Assembly (NCBI GenBank): GCA_900766185.1
Contig: CAAFUL010000016.1
Span: 1-8,935, forward strand
Direction of reading: 5' to 3'
DNA length: 8,935 bases
From: an uncultured Johnsonella sp.
GTDB taxonomy: Bacteria > Bacillota > Clostridia > Lachnospirales > Lachnospiraceae
Each line of letters begins with the position of its first letter. Position 1 is the stretch's first letter. Below the pieces are notes generated by a model that worked only from the letters and a program-made list of their open reading frames with translations, was not told the DNA's origin and searched no databases. Below are positions 1-5,393 of the stretch, piece by piece. The position numbers were made by a program, and so were the translations under genes.

Positions 1-79
1 TTGGTATTTTTCAAAAAAACTTTTTTATATGATCAATTAAGGCTACCTCATCAGTACTGTTTTGTGTTATAATGGACAT
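1..79 (-). pseudogene. 5' end of a probable IS transposase gene, frameshifted
   Basis: Reading the minus strand from the ATG at 79, a short frame gives MSIITQNSTDEVALIDHIKKFF and then a stop (TGA). Removing one T from the T7 run near positions 12-18 lets the frame continue as FFEKYQ to the window edge, so this looks like a 1-nt frameshift in a longer gene. An AGGAG ribosome binding site lies a few bases upstream (rc of about 88-93) and a TATAAT box lies further upstream (rc of 121-126). The start resembles DDE transposases of the IS4-like group from Firmicutes, but this rests on memory of a short N-terminus and the gene runs off the window. The family is a guess; a broken coding start is fairly well supported. 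Confidence 0.4.
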
Positions 80-147
80 GGCATAAATCTCCTTTGTTAG
101 AGTTTTTTTCTGTTAACTATATTATAGCAAAGATTTAGATTTATGCC
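80..147. repeat. 11-bp perfect inverted repeat at the probable IS end
   Basis: GGCATAAATCT at 80-90 is repeated in inverse orientation at 137-147, 46 bp apart. The inner arm overlaps the ribosome binding site of the transposase-like gene and the outer arm sits at the probable element terminus. It could be a transposase binding site pair or an element that sequesters the start codon region in read-through transcripts. Confidence 0.6.
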
Positions 148-155
148 TTTTTTTA

Positions 156-614
156 TTGGCTGAAATATTGAATTTTCAATGTGTGTTACACCTTAAAGGT
201 GTGGGAAGTTTGAGTAAATATAGTTATTCTGTAAAAATGAGGAACTTATCACAGATACTAAACGACCTGCAAAAAGGCGGTTTTAATCTTGATAGGAATG
301 AGTATATTGAGAACATAACAAGTCCTACACTTTTAATACTTGATGATTTCGGTATAGAAAGAAATACAGAGTATGCCTTAGAGCAGATTTATAATATAAT
401 TAATGCGAGATATTTAAAATCAAAACCGGCAATTATAACCACCAACCTTAATTTTAAAGACATAGAAACAGAACAGGAAGATGTAATGCTTGGTAGAATA
501 TATTCAAGAATAATAGAAATGTGTTTACCCTTAAAAGTAATAGGAGTAGATAGGAGAAAAATCCAAAGTAAAGAGAAGATGAAAAAGGCACAAAATTTAA
601 TAGATGAACAGTAG
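156..614 (+). pseudogene. DnaC/IstB-type helicase-loader ATPase, N-terminally truncated
   Basis: Residues from about 24 on match the AAA+ ATPase family of DnaC/IstB helicase loaders, which load replicative helicase in phages, plasmids and integrative elements. Visible features are the stretch SVKMRNLSQILNDLQKGG, a Walker B motif LLILDDFG (about 59-66), the sensor-1-like IITTN (93-97) and the arginine-bearing GRIYSRI (113-119). The usual N-terminal half, including the Walker A GxxGxGKT loop, is missing; only a vague KGVGS remains near residues 14-18. Full-length relatives are about 250-330 residues, against 152 here. The TTG at 156 is only the first possible start, since the frame is open further upstream through the adjoining IS end. 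The gene is followed by its own terminator. An inactive remnant of a mobile-element replication gene is the best reading. Confidence 0.75.
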
Positions 615-648
615 CGATTAGAAAGTAAAAAAAATCTAATCGCTTTTT
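613..648 (+). terminator. Rho-independent terminator after the dnaC-like gene
   Basis: A perfect 10-bp stem, AGCGATTAGA (613-622) with TCTAATCGCT (635-644), encloses a 12-nt A-rich loop and runs into TTTTT (644-648). It begins within the TAG stop codon of the dnaC-like gene, so it was probably that gene's own terminator. Confidence 0.85.
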
Positions 649-660
649 AGTAAAAGGAAA

Positions 661-744
661 TTTACTTAGAGAAACAAATAGGTTTATAAGTAAAATAATA
701 GCTTGAAAACTTTACTTAAATCTACTATACCTATTCTAAGTAAA
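661..744. repeat. Four alternately inverted TTTACTTA repeats, about 25 bp apart
   Basis: TTTACTTA occurs at 661-668 and 711-718, and its reverse complement TAAGTAAA at 687-694 and 737-744, giving start-to-start spacings of 26, 24 and 26 bp. A degenerate fifth copy (TTAACTTA) lies at 751-758, next to the ribosome binding site of the Fic-like gene. The regular spacing, about two and a half helical turns, and the position directly upstream of a gene suggest a multi-site operator or a set of iteron-like binding sites. The binding protein is unknown. Confidence 0.6.
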
Positions 745-770
745 ACAGATTTAACTTAGGGGGCGATATT

Positions 771-945
771 TTGAAATTAGAAAATAATAGAGCAGGACAA
801 TTAAAAAGAATGCAAAGTGATTACGAATGCTTTGTTCCACATAATTTAAAAGATATAAAATTAAATATTGATAGTGAAATAAATGCTTTAATTAATAAGG
901 CGTATTTATTACTGGTAAGATTGGACGGTATGGCAATAACTATAG
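771..945 (+). pseudogene. N-terminal fragment of a Fic-family protein
   Basis: The first 54 residues fit the N-terminal region that precedes the catalytic domain in many Fic (AMPylating) proteins: an NRAG start, an F-x-P-x-x-L motif (CFVPHNL, about 21-27), and the conserved LVRLDGMA (48-55). The catalytic HPFxxGNGR motif is absent because the gene ends at an IS3-family element. A run of G (758-763, AGGGGG) at proper distance favours the TTG start at 771. The frame continues into the IS to 992 but that tail is IS sequence. Match to Fic already fails just after GMA, a few codons before the IS, so the gene may have been truncated before the insertion. The family call relies on a short N-terminal pattern. 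Confidence 0.55.
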
Positions 946-963
946 TGGCTCAGTTGTCAAGAC

Positions 964-980
964 AAAAATCTAAGATTTTT
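964..980. repeat. Short palindrome in the IS end, terminator-like
   Basis: AAAAATC TAA GATTTTT forms a perfect 7-bp stem with a 3-nt loop just inside the left end of the IS3 element. An A run precedes and a T run follows, so it could weakly terminate transcription entering from either side. AT-only stems of this size are weak, and function is uncertain. Confidence 0.35.
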
Positions 981-1021
981 ATAATGAACTGATATTGTGG
1001 ACAAGTTACAAGGGAACACGG

Positions 1022-1045
1022 GGAGGATAGTGTAACTCTCCCCTG
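1022..1045. repeat. G/C-rich hairpin downstream of the IS transposase
   Basis: An inverted repeat GGGGAG / CTCCCC with a 12-nt loop lies between the end of orfB and the left IS end. It has no T run on the transposase strand, so it is not a classical terminator, but it may stabilise the transcript end or block read-through. Confidence 0.35.
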
Positions 1046-1056
1046 AACCATTTATG

Positions 1057-1947
1057 CTAAGATACATATGGCAGCAGCATTGCTGGATAGTAGCATTCAG
1101 CTGGTGTCTGATAGTCAAGTGCGGAATGACGCCGCTCAAAGTTGTAAGTATTAATATACTGTCCGATGGCAGCTCTGGCTTCCTTGATATTATTATATTG
1201 TGTCAGATAGGCTTCCTCATACTTGAAGCTTCGAAACCAGCGCTCAATCATGATATTGTCCGCCCAGCGGCTTTTTCCATCCATGCTTTGGCGGATGCCG
1301 TTTTCTTTTACGAAATCAATGTATTGCTGACTGGTAAACTGACATCCCTGGTCGGAATTCAGTATCTGTGGTTTGGCTACCTTAAATGCTTTTTTCAAAG
1401 CATTGATGACCATTCTGGTATCAAGCGTATCATCAACTTCCCAGCTGACAATACAGCGGCTGTGCCAGTCGATAAAAGCTGTCAGATATAAAAAGCCGCG
1501 TTTGATCGGAATATATGTAATATCAATAGACCATGCCTGATTTGGCTTGTCTATGACGGCATTTCTAAGGAGATAAGGACATACCTTAGCCTGTTGCATC
1601 CGTTTGGAAAGATTCATCTTCGGATAGATTGGATAAATATCCATTTCATTCATGTAACATCTGGTCTTACGTCGACCGACATGATAACCATGTGCTTTCA
1701 ATTGTGCGGACATCTGTCTTGCACCCCATGCCGGGTTATCGGTATGAAGATGATCAATAATCTCTTTGCAGGCAAGTTCGGCTTCTGATACAGGCGTCCC
1801 CTTGTAGTAAATGCTTGTACGGTTGATATCAAGCAGCTTTGCTCCGACAGAAACGGGTAATTCCTTAGTCGTCAAAAGGTTTTGGACTAAATTTACTCTC
1901 GTAGTCAGGTCCGCAAATTTCTTCAGATTTTTTTTTGAGCCAGTCAA
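1057..1947 (-). CDS. IS3-family transposase OrfB (DDE integrase domain)
   Basis: This is the catalytic subunit that cuts and joins IS ends. The retroviral-integrase-like DDE triad is complete: D142 in WSIDITY, D199 in LNSDQGCQFTS and E235 in MIERWFRSF, with the 35-residue D-E spacing typical of IS3. An upstream helix-turn-helix-like region (about 30-100, VSVGAKLLDINRTSIYYKG) precedes it, and the C-terminus has the usual NFERRHSALDYQTPAEC. The open frame reaches back to a TTG at 1947, but family homologues begin nearer TKELPVSVGAKLL, close to the orfA stop, so an internal TTG near 1875 is an alternative start. The frame is +1 relative to orfA. The protein looks intact. Confidence 0.9.
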   Translation of the reverse strand: MTGSKKNLKKFADLTTRVNLVQNLLTTKELPVSVGAKLLDINRTSIYYKGTPVSEAELACKEIIDHLHTDNPAWGARQMSAQLKAHGYHVGRRKTRCYMNEMDIYPIYPKMNLSKRMQQAKVCPYLLRNAVIDKPNQAWSIDITYIPIKRGFLYLTAFIDWHSRCIVSWEVDDTLDTRMVINALKKAFKVAKPQILNSDQGCQFTSQQYIDFVKENGIRQSMDGKSRWADNIMIERWFRSFKYEEAYLTQYNNIKEARAAIGQYINTYNFERRHSALDYQTPAECYYPAMLLPYVS

Positions 1948-2212
1948 CCTGCATGGTTAACTGACCAACCTTTTTGGCATACTCCGATTTTTCCTTGCGC
2001 TCTTCGGCAAGCTTTTCTTTAAGGTTTTCCTCACGTTTGTCATCAAACACAACGGACGCATTATCGAGGAACTCTTTCTTCCAATTTCGGAGCAGATTTG
2101 GCTGAATATTATTTTCAACTGCCAGGGTATTGAGTTCCTTCTCACCCTTTAACAGTTCGATAACAAGGTCTGATTTGAATTTTGCACTAAAATTTCTTCT
2201 TTGTCTGGACAT
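1865..2212 (-). CDS. IS3-family transposase OrfA (HTH subunit)
   Basis: A 115-residue DNA-binding subunit with a helix-turn-helix (about 8-50; FSAKFKSDLVIELLKGEKEL and the IQPNLLRNWKKEF recognition region) and a leucine-zipper-like tail (LTMQVDWLKKKS, about 84-95) used for multimerisation. An AGAGAGG sequence (rc of about 2223-2229) upstream of the ATG at 2212 serves as ribosome binding site. It overlaps the orfB frame by 83 bases and includes an A9 run (T9 on the plus strand at 1928-1936) that resembles an IS3 slippery site. Confidence 0.88.
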   Translation of the reverse strand: MSRQRRNFSAKFKSDLVIELLKGEKELNTLAVENNIQPNLLRNWKKEFLDNASVVFDDKREENLKEKLAEERKEKSEYAKKVGQLTMQVDWLKKKSEEICGPDYESKFSPKPFDD

Positions 2213-2243
2213 TATTTTGAATCCTCTCTTTCATACTGATTGT

Positions 2244-2272
2244 AGTATATCAGATTCATTAAAATCTGTCCG
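2244..2272 (-). promoter_or_regulatory. Putative promoter of the IS3 transposase
   Basis: On the minus strand, CGGACA (rc of 2267-2272, four of six to TTGACA) and TATACT (rc of 2244-2249) are separated by 17 bp, about 30 bp upstream of the orfA start. The -35 box lies within the right terminal repeat, so bound transposase could repress it. Confidence 0.45.
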
Positions 2273-2477
2273 AAAAAGTGTCTTAATTTATGAGACCATT
2301 ATAGTAACTAAAATAACTTTTTTATTTGACATAATGATTTCATCTTTATTTCATTTGATTTATGAGACTATTTTACAAAACAGAAACCGACAAGTAAATG
2401 ACAAAAGAAGTCAAGGTGTTGACAATTCGCGCCACATTAAGTTATTTAAGAATCTCCTTCTATTTCATTGCCATTTC

Positions 2478-2486
2478 TGTTATAAT
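2478..2486 (+). promoter_or_regulatory. Extended -10 promoter of ltrA
   Basis: TGTTATAAT is a perfect extended -10 element (TGn-TATAAT) about 33 bp before the ATG. No good -35 is present at 17 bp spacing (TTCTAT), which fits an extended -10 promoter as is common in streptococci. A TTGACA further upstream (2419-2424) lacks a matching -10. Confidence 0.6.
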
Positions 2487-2518
2487 AAATTATACTTCTA
2501 AAATAGAAAGGACTTAAG

Positions 2519-3664
2519 ATGACAACTCTTATTAAACATAAACGTGTAGAATTTTCAGAACTTTTTTATGACCTAGTTTTTGTTTTTGCAATTTCAAAAG
2601 TAACTACTTTAATTGACCATCTTCATAACGGTATTTTGACTTGGAATTCTTTCCTTGATTTTTTCATAGCTGTCTTGGTTCTCACCGATTCCTGGATGAT
2701 TCAAACCGTTTATACCAATCGCTATGGAAAGAACTCTTTATTTAACATAGTAATCATGTTTATCAAAATGGGACTTTTACTCTTTATAGCCAATATGATG
2801 GGACCTGATTGGCAACAATATTTTCATTATCTCTGTTGGGCTATTGGTACATTAACCCTTATCTTATTTTTTCAATATTTGGTTGAGTTTTTTAGAAAAT
2901 CAACCGATGATGTTAATCGGGAAAGTATCAAAGGTTTTCTATGGATAACAGGTCTAGGAAGTTTAGGAGTCTATCTGGCAGCTCTTCTTCCTATTTACGT
3001 TAGAGTCTATATCTTATTTGCTAGTATTCTGCTAATATTTATTATGCCAATTATCTTGCTTAGTAAAGATAAGCATTACCAGGTAAATCTCCCCCATTTA
3101 ATCGAGCGCCTCTCCCTTCTTGTCATTATTATGTTTGGAGAGATGATTATGGAGCTAGTTAACTTCTTTACAATCGAGAATTTCTCGATTTATTCGGTTC
3201 TTTATTTCATTATTACGCTTTCTCTGTTCTTGTTTTATTTTGGTCAATTCGACCATGCTATTGATGAAAAATCTAGTCAAAAGGGACTATTTCTAGTTTA
3301 CAGTCACTATCCTATTTTCATTGGACTTATTATGATGACTGTTTCGATGAGTTTTCTTCTGAATCCTGAAGTTAATCGTCTCTTTGTAACCGGCTTCTAT
3401 TATATCGGATTTGGCCTCTTTCAAGCTGCTGTCCTAGCAAATGGGCCCTATAACAAACACTATCTTAGCTATTCGAAAAGTTACTACTTTGTCCAAGCGA
3501 CACTCTATCTGGCTGCCTTGATTCTCTCTTTAATCTTTGCTTCTAATCCTATAATAGCAGCGAGTATAGCAACCATTTTAGCTCTAGCTATAGCCACTCA
3601 TTTTATTTATTTTTATGTGACACAGAATAAAAAATATTCCAAATCTAACTGGGGGTTATTTTAA
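2519..3664 (+). CDS. ltrA: Low temperature requirement protein A (LtrA) family membrane protein
   Basis: A 381-residue, very hydrophobic protein with about 10-12 predicted membrane segments. The N-terminal motif VEFSELFYDLVFVFAIS (about 10-26) is the LtrA family signature, and a later YSHYPIFIGLIMMTVS (about 260-275) matches the conserved region in the second half. Length is normal for the family. LtrA was named from a Listeria mutant unable to grow at low temperature; its biochemical role is not established. GAAAGGA (2506-2512) is a well-placed ribosome binding site for the ATG. With its own promoter and terminator it is a monocistronic unit, and it appears intact. Sequence style suggests a streptococcal copy. 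It sits between IS elements and has no visible functional link to them. Confidence 0.88.
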   Translation: MTTLIKHKRVEFSELFYDLVFVFAISKVTTLIDHLHNGILTWNSFLDFFIAVLVLTDSWMIQTVYTNRYGKNSLFNIVIMFIKMGLLLFIANMMGPDWQQYFHYLCWAIGTLTLILFFQYLVEFFRKSTDDVNRESIKGFLWITGLGSLGVYLAALLPIYVRVYILFASILLIFIMPIILLSKDKHYQVNLPHLIERLSLLVIIMFGEMIMELVNFFTIENFSIYSVLYFIITLSLFLFYFGQFDHAIDEKSSQKGLFLVYSHYPIFIGLIMMTVSMSFLLNPEVNRLFVTGFYYIGFGLFQAAVLANGPYNKHYLSYSKSYYFVQATLYLAALILSLIFASNPIIAASIATILALAIATHFIYFYVTQNKKYSKSNWGLF

Positions 3665-3678
3665 TGAGATTATAACAT

Positions 3679-3708
3679 AAAAAAAGCTTTGGGAACCAAG
3701 GCTTTTTT
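3679..3708 (+). terminator. Rho-independent terminator of ltrA
   Basis: An A-rich strand with GC-TTTGG pairs with CCAAGGC and runs into TTTTTT: the stem AAAAAAGC-TTGG / CCAA-GGCTTTTTT has a GAA loop centred near 3692-3695. It lies 15 bases after the TAA stop and ends just before an ISL3-type terminus. The symmetric A/T runs could make it bidirectional. Confidence 0.85.
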
Positions 3709-3709
3709 G

Positions 3710-4111
3710 GGCTCTTTGTCAACTGTAGTGTGTTGAATAAAAGCTAACTCCTGGAGAGGGCTATCGTTGTCCTTTCCAGGCTTATATTCAGAGCGATATA
3801 AATTCGTTTTTTAAAGTTGTCAAAGTTCCGAAAACCAAAGGCATTACGCTTGATAAGTTTAATAAGATTATTTGTTGCTTCCAATTTAGCGATGATTTCC
3901 TTGTGTGTATCCATATTGATGATATCTACAATCTGGATGTTTGGATTTTTGATATCAAGTAGTTTTGTGATAAATGTAATTGTTCCATACGATTCTTTCT
4001 AATGATGGTTTGGTCGCTTTTCATTATAGGTCTTGTGGGACTTTTTTTCTACAACAAAATTGGCTCCATAATATATATAGGGGATTTACCCACTACAAAT
4101 ATTATAGAGAC
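3710..4111 (-). mobile_element. Internally deleted ISL3-family element (IS1167-like), MITE-like
   Basis: The left end GGCTCTTTGTCAACTGTAGTG is the typical streptococcal ISL3/IS1167-type terminus. The right end, read inward from 4111, is GTCTCTATAATATTTGTAGTG, sharing CTCT and TGTAGTGxGT with the left. Between them are only the first roughly 30 and last roughly 50 codons of an ISL3 transposase, against about 400 normally. Both ends are therefore kept while about 1 kb of the middle is gone, which is how a non-autonomous element mobilised in trans would look. No convincing 8-bp target duplication is visible (CTTTTTTG against AAAAAGTA). Confidence 0.75.
3744..3988 (-). pseudogene. ISL3 transposase remnant: N- and C-termini fused
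   Basis: From the ATG at 3988 the start reads MEQLH and then shifts frame; adding one T restores FITKLLDIKNPNIQIVDIIN, the N-terminus of IS1167-like ISL3 transposases. This continues as MDTHKEIIAKLEA and passes directly into the family's C-terminus LEATNNLIKLIKRNAFGF, ending RTTIALSRS and TAG at 3744. The zinc-finger, helix-turn-helix and DDE domains in between are missing. In the full-length family the N-terminal piece reads IIAKLDY and the C-terminal piece NAKLEAT, so the fusion point (about 3878-3890) falls on a short shared AKL(D/E) coding repeat, which suggests a slippage or recombination deletion. It is non-functional. Confidence 0.8.
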
Positions 4112-4119
4112 AAAAAGTA

Positions 4120-4148
4120 TTGACTAAAATCCTAATTCGTATTATAAT
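4120..4148 (+). promoter_or_regulatory. Promoter of the marR-led redox operon
   Basis: TTGACT (4120-4125) and TATAAT (4143-4148) with exactly 17 bp between them form a near-consensus sigma-A promoter, 33 bp before the marR start. The -35 box starts 9 bp outside the ISL3 element end. The promoter is overlapped by a long perfect inverted repeat that is the likely repressor site. Confidence 0.85.
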
Positions 4149-4169
4149 AAAATACGAATTAGGATTTTA
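4125..4169. promoter_or_regulatory. Perfect 19-bp inverted repeat, candidate MarR operator
   Basis: TAAAATCCTAATTCGTATT (4125-4143) and its exact reverse complement (4151-4169) are separated by 7 bp. The left arm fills the gap between the -35 and -10 boxes, the -10 lies at the centre, and the right arm covers the transcription start region. A repressor bound here would exclude RNA polymerase. MarR-family proteins bind palindromes of about 16-20 bp, so each arm with its internal CCTAATTCG/CGAATTAGG, or the whole structure, could seat one or two dimers. The repeat is seen directly; its use by the downstream MarR is inferred from position. Confidence 0.8.
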
Positions 4170-4181
4170 AGAGGAGAATAT

Positions 4182-4628
4182 ATGAATTCAAAGCAATTTT
4201 TTTATAATTTCGGAAAAGCTATGTACCATGTAGATTCATTTTATGATGATTTTGCAAAACAAAGTAGGATCTCTACTACCTTGCTATGGGTGCTGTATGC
4301 CTTAAATGATGGAAATGCTCACACTCAAATTGAAATTTGTAAGGACTGGGAGCTACCACGAACTACGGTTAATACTGTAGTAAAAGAAATAGAAAGAAAT
4401 GGATATATTGACTTGATTCCTATTAAAGGAAAAAAGCGTGAAATGAATATAGTCCTGACAAATCTAGGAAAGGCATATGCTGAAGATGTCCTTTCCGAAT
4501 TATATGAAATAGAAGCCAAAGTTTATGACACGCTTGATGCTAACGAAAAACAGGTTGCTTCTATGCTAAAAAAAATAGCTGAATCTTTAAAGGAAAGTAA
4601 AGGAGGAAAAAAATGTCAGAAAAAATAG
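4182..4628 (+). CDS. MarR-family transcriptional regulator
   Basis: A 148-residue winged-helix repressor, of typical MarR length. N-terminal helices (about 1-45) should form the dimer interface with the C-terminal helices (about 105-140). The helix-turn-helix covers about 46-75, with the recognition helix near PRTTVNTVVKEIERNGYI, and a basic wing follows (IKGKKREMNIVLT, 81-93). MarR proteins usually repress a neighbouring operon until a phenolic, quinone or oxidant ligand, or a cysteine modification, releases them. C53 and C145 are the only cysteines. The ATG is preceded by AGAGGAG (4170-4176), and the gene end overlaps the next start by 16 bases, whose ribosome binding site AAAGGAGG lies inside marR. 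This indicates one operon. It appears intact and is probably autoregulated through the upstream inverted repeat. Confidence 0.9.
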   Translation: MNSKQFFYNFGKAMYHVDSFYDDFAKQSRISTTLLWVLYALNDGNAHTQIEICKDWELPRTTVNTVVKEIERNGYIDLIPIKGKKREMNIVLTNLGKAYAEDVLSELYEIEAKVYDTLDANEKQVASMLKKIAESLKESKGGKKCQKK

Positions 4629-5377
4629 TACAAACAGCAGGAAGAGATCAACTTGGGGAATTTGCACCTGAATTTGCTCATTTTAATGATGATGTTTTGT
4701 TTGGAGAGAATTGGAATAATGAAGATATTAATTTAAAGACTAGAAGCATAATTACTATTGTAGCATTAATGTCGTCCGGTATTACAGATTCATCTTTAAT
4801 TTATCACTTACAGAATGCAAAAAAAATGGTGTTACAAAAAAAGAGATAGTGGCAATTATTACACATGTAGCATTTTATGTTGGCTGGCCAAAAGGATGGG
4901 CAGCGTTTAGTCTTGCTAAAGATGTATGGAAAGAAACTGCGGATAAAAATGATGCAAAGGCACAACATCAAGCGTCTATGATATTTCCAATAGGAAAGCC
5001 TAATGATGCATTTGCAAAATACTTTGTTGGTCAAAGCTATCTTGCACCTATTTCTATGAAGCAGGTTGGAGTTTTTAATGTAACATTTGAGCCCGGTTGC
5101 AGAAACAATTGGCATATCCATCATGCAGATAAGGGTGGTGGCCAAATACTCATTTGTGTTGCAGGAAGAGGATATTACCAAGAATGGGGAAAGGATACTA
5201 TAGAAATGAACCCTGGTGATTGCATCAATATTCCGGTTGGAGTGAAACATTGGCACGGAGCTGCGCAGGATAGTTGGTTTTCTCATCTTGCAATTGAAGT
5301 TCCGGGAGAAAAATGGATTCAATGAATGGTTAGAACCGGTATCTGATGAAGAATATGGTGTGCTGAACTTAAAATAA
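4613..5377 (+). pseudogene. Carboxymuconolactone decarboxylase/cupin fusion protein, two frameshifts
   Basis: Reconstructed across frames, this is about 254 residues: a carboxymuconolactone decarboxylase-like domain (RDQLGEFAPEFAHFNDDVLF ... ALMSSGITDSSLIYHLQNAK, then AIITHVAFYVGWPKGWAAF) followed by a cupin domain with the metal-ligand pattern NNWHIHHADKGGGQ and the second motif PGDCINIPVGVKHWHG. The first frame breaks at an A8 run (4819-4826) where A9 is needed and stops at 4849. The second frame stops at 5325 because an A5 run (5309-5313) has one base too many; the restored tail NGFNEWLEPVSDEEYG runs to TAA at 5377. Such fusions accompany aldo/keto reductases and flavodoxins in MarR-controlled redox clusters, but the substrate is unknown. 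The second half could be made alone by re-initiation at GTG 4849. Slippage, sequencing error or true decay are all possible. Confidence 0.85.
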
Positions 5378-5393
5378 ATGGAGGATTAAATAT

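Larger units (their letters stand above)
1..150 (-). mobile_element. Probable insertion sequence end (transposase-proximal)
   Basis: The segment carries the start of a transposase-like gene facing out of the window, a promoter-like TATAAT upstream of it, and a perfect 11-bp inverted repeat, GGCATAAATCT at 80-90 and AGATTTATGCC at 137-147. The truncated dnaC-like gene begins directly beyond it, so 137-150 is a plausible outer terminus of an IS that interrupted that gene. The other end lies outside the window, so terminal repeats and target duplication cannot be confirmed. Confidence 0.4.
946..2299 (-). mobile_element. Complete IS3-family insertion sequence
   Basis: About 1.35 kb, the usual length for IS3-family elements, with overlapping orfA and orfB on the minus strand. 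The ends form a long imperfect inverted repeat: left TGGCTCAGTTGTCAAGACA (946-964) against right, read inward, TGGTCTCATAAATTAAGACA. The likeness continues for nearly 50 bp through shared AGATTTT, AATGAA and CTGATAT blocks. TATAG lies on both sides (941-945 and 2300-2304), a possible target duplication of 4-5 bp, longer than the 3-4 bp usual for many IS3 elements. Base composition is visibly richer in G and C than the flanks, which points to a recent arrival from another host. Confidence 0.85.

Noticed and set aside
661..744. CRISPR-like array in the regularly spaced repeats
   Set aside because: The 8-bp units are far too short, alternate in orientation and have no cas genes nearby.
1054..1491. 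Plus-strand open frame of 145 codons opposite the IS3 orfB
   Set aside because: It is antisense to a clear DDE transposase, has no family resemblance and no convincing ribosome binding site.
2419..2447. TTGACA as a possible -35 upstream of ltrA
   Set aside because: No acceptable -10 lies 16-18 bp downstream, whereas an extended -10 is present at 2478-2486.
2130..2501. Plus-strand open frame of 123 codons spanning the IS3 right end and the ltrA upstream region
   Set aside because: It crosses an IS boundary and overlaps orfA in antisense; composition and content do not resemble a real protein.
3817..4002. Plus-strand hydrophobic open frame
   Set aside because: It is the antisense shadow of the ISL3 transposase remnant on the minus strand.
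4804..5322. Minus-strand open frame of 172 codons opposite the cupin region
   Set aside because: The plus strand encodes conserved cupin motifs here; the antisense frame is rich in Cys, Ile and Phe and matches nothing known.
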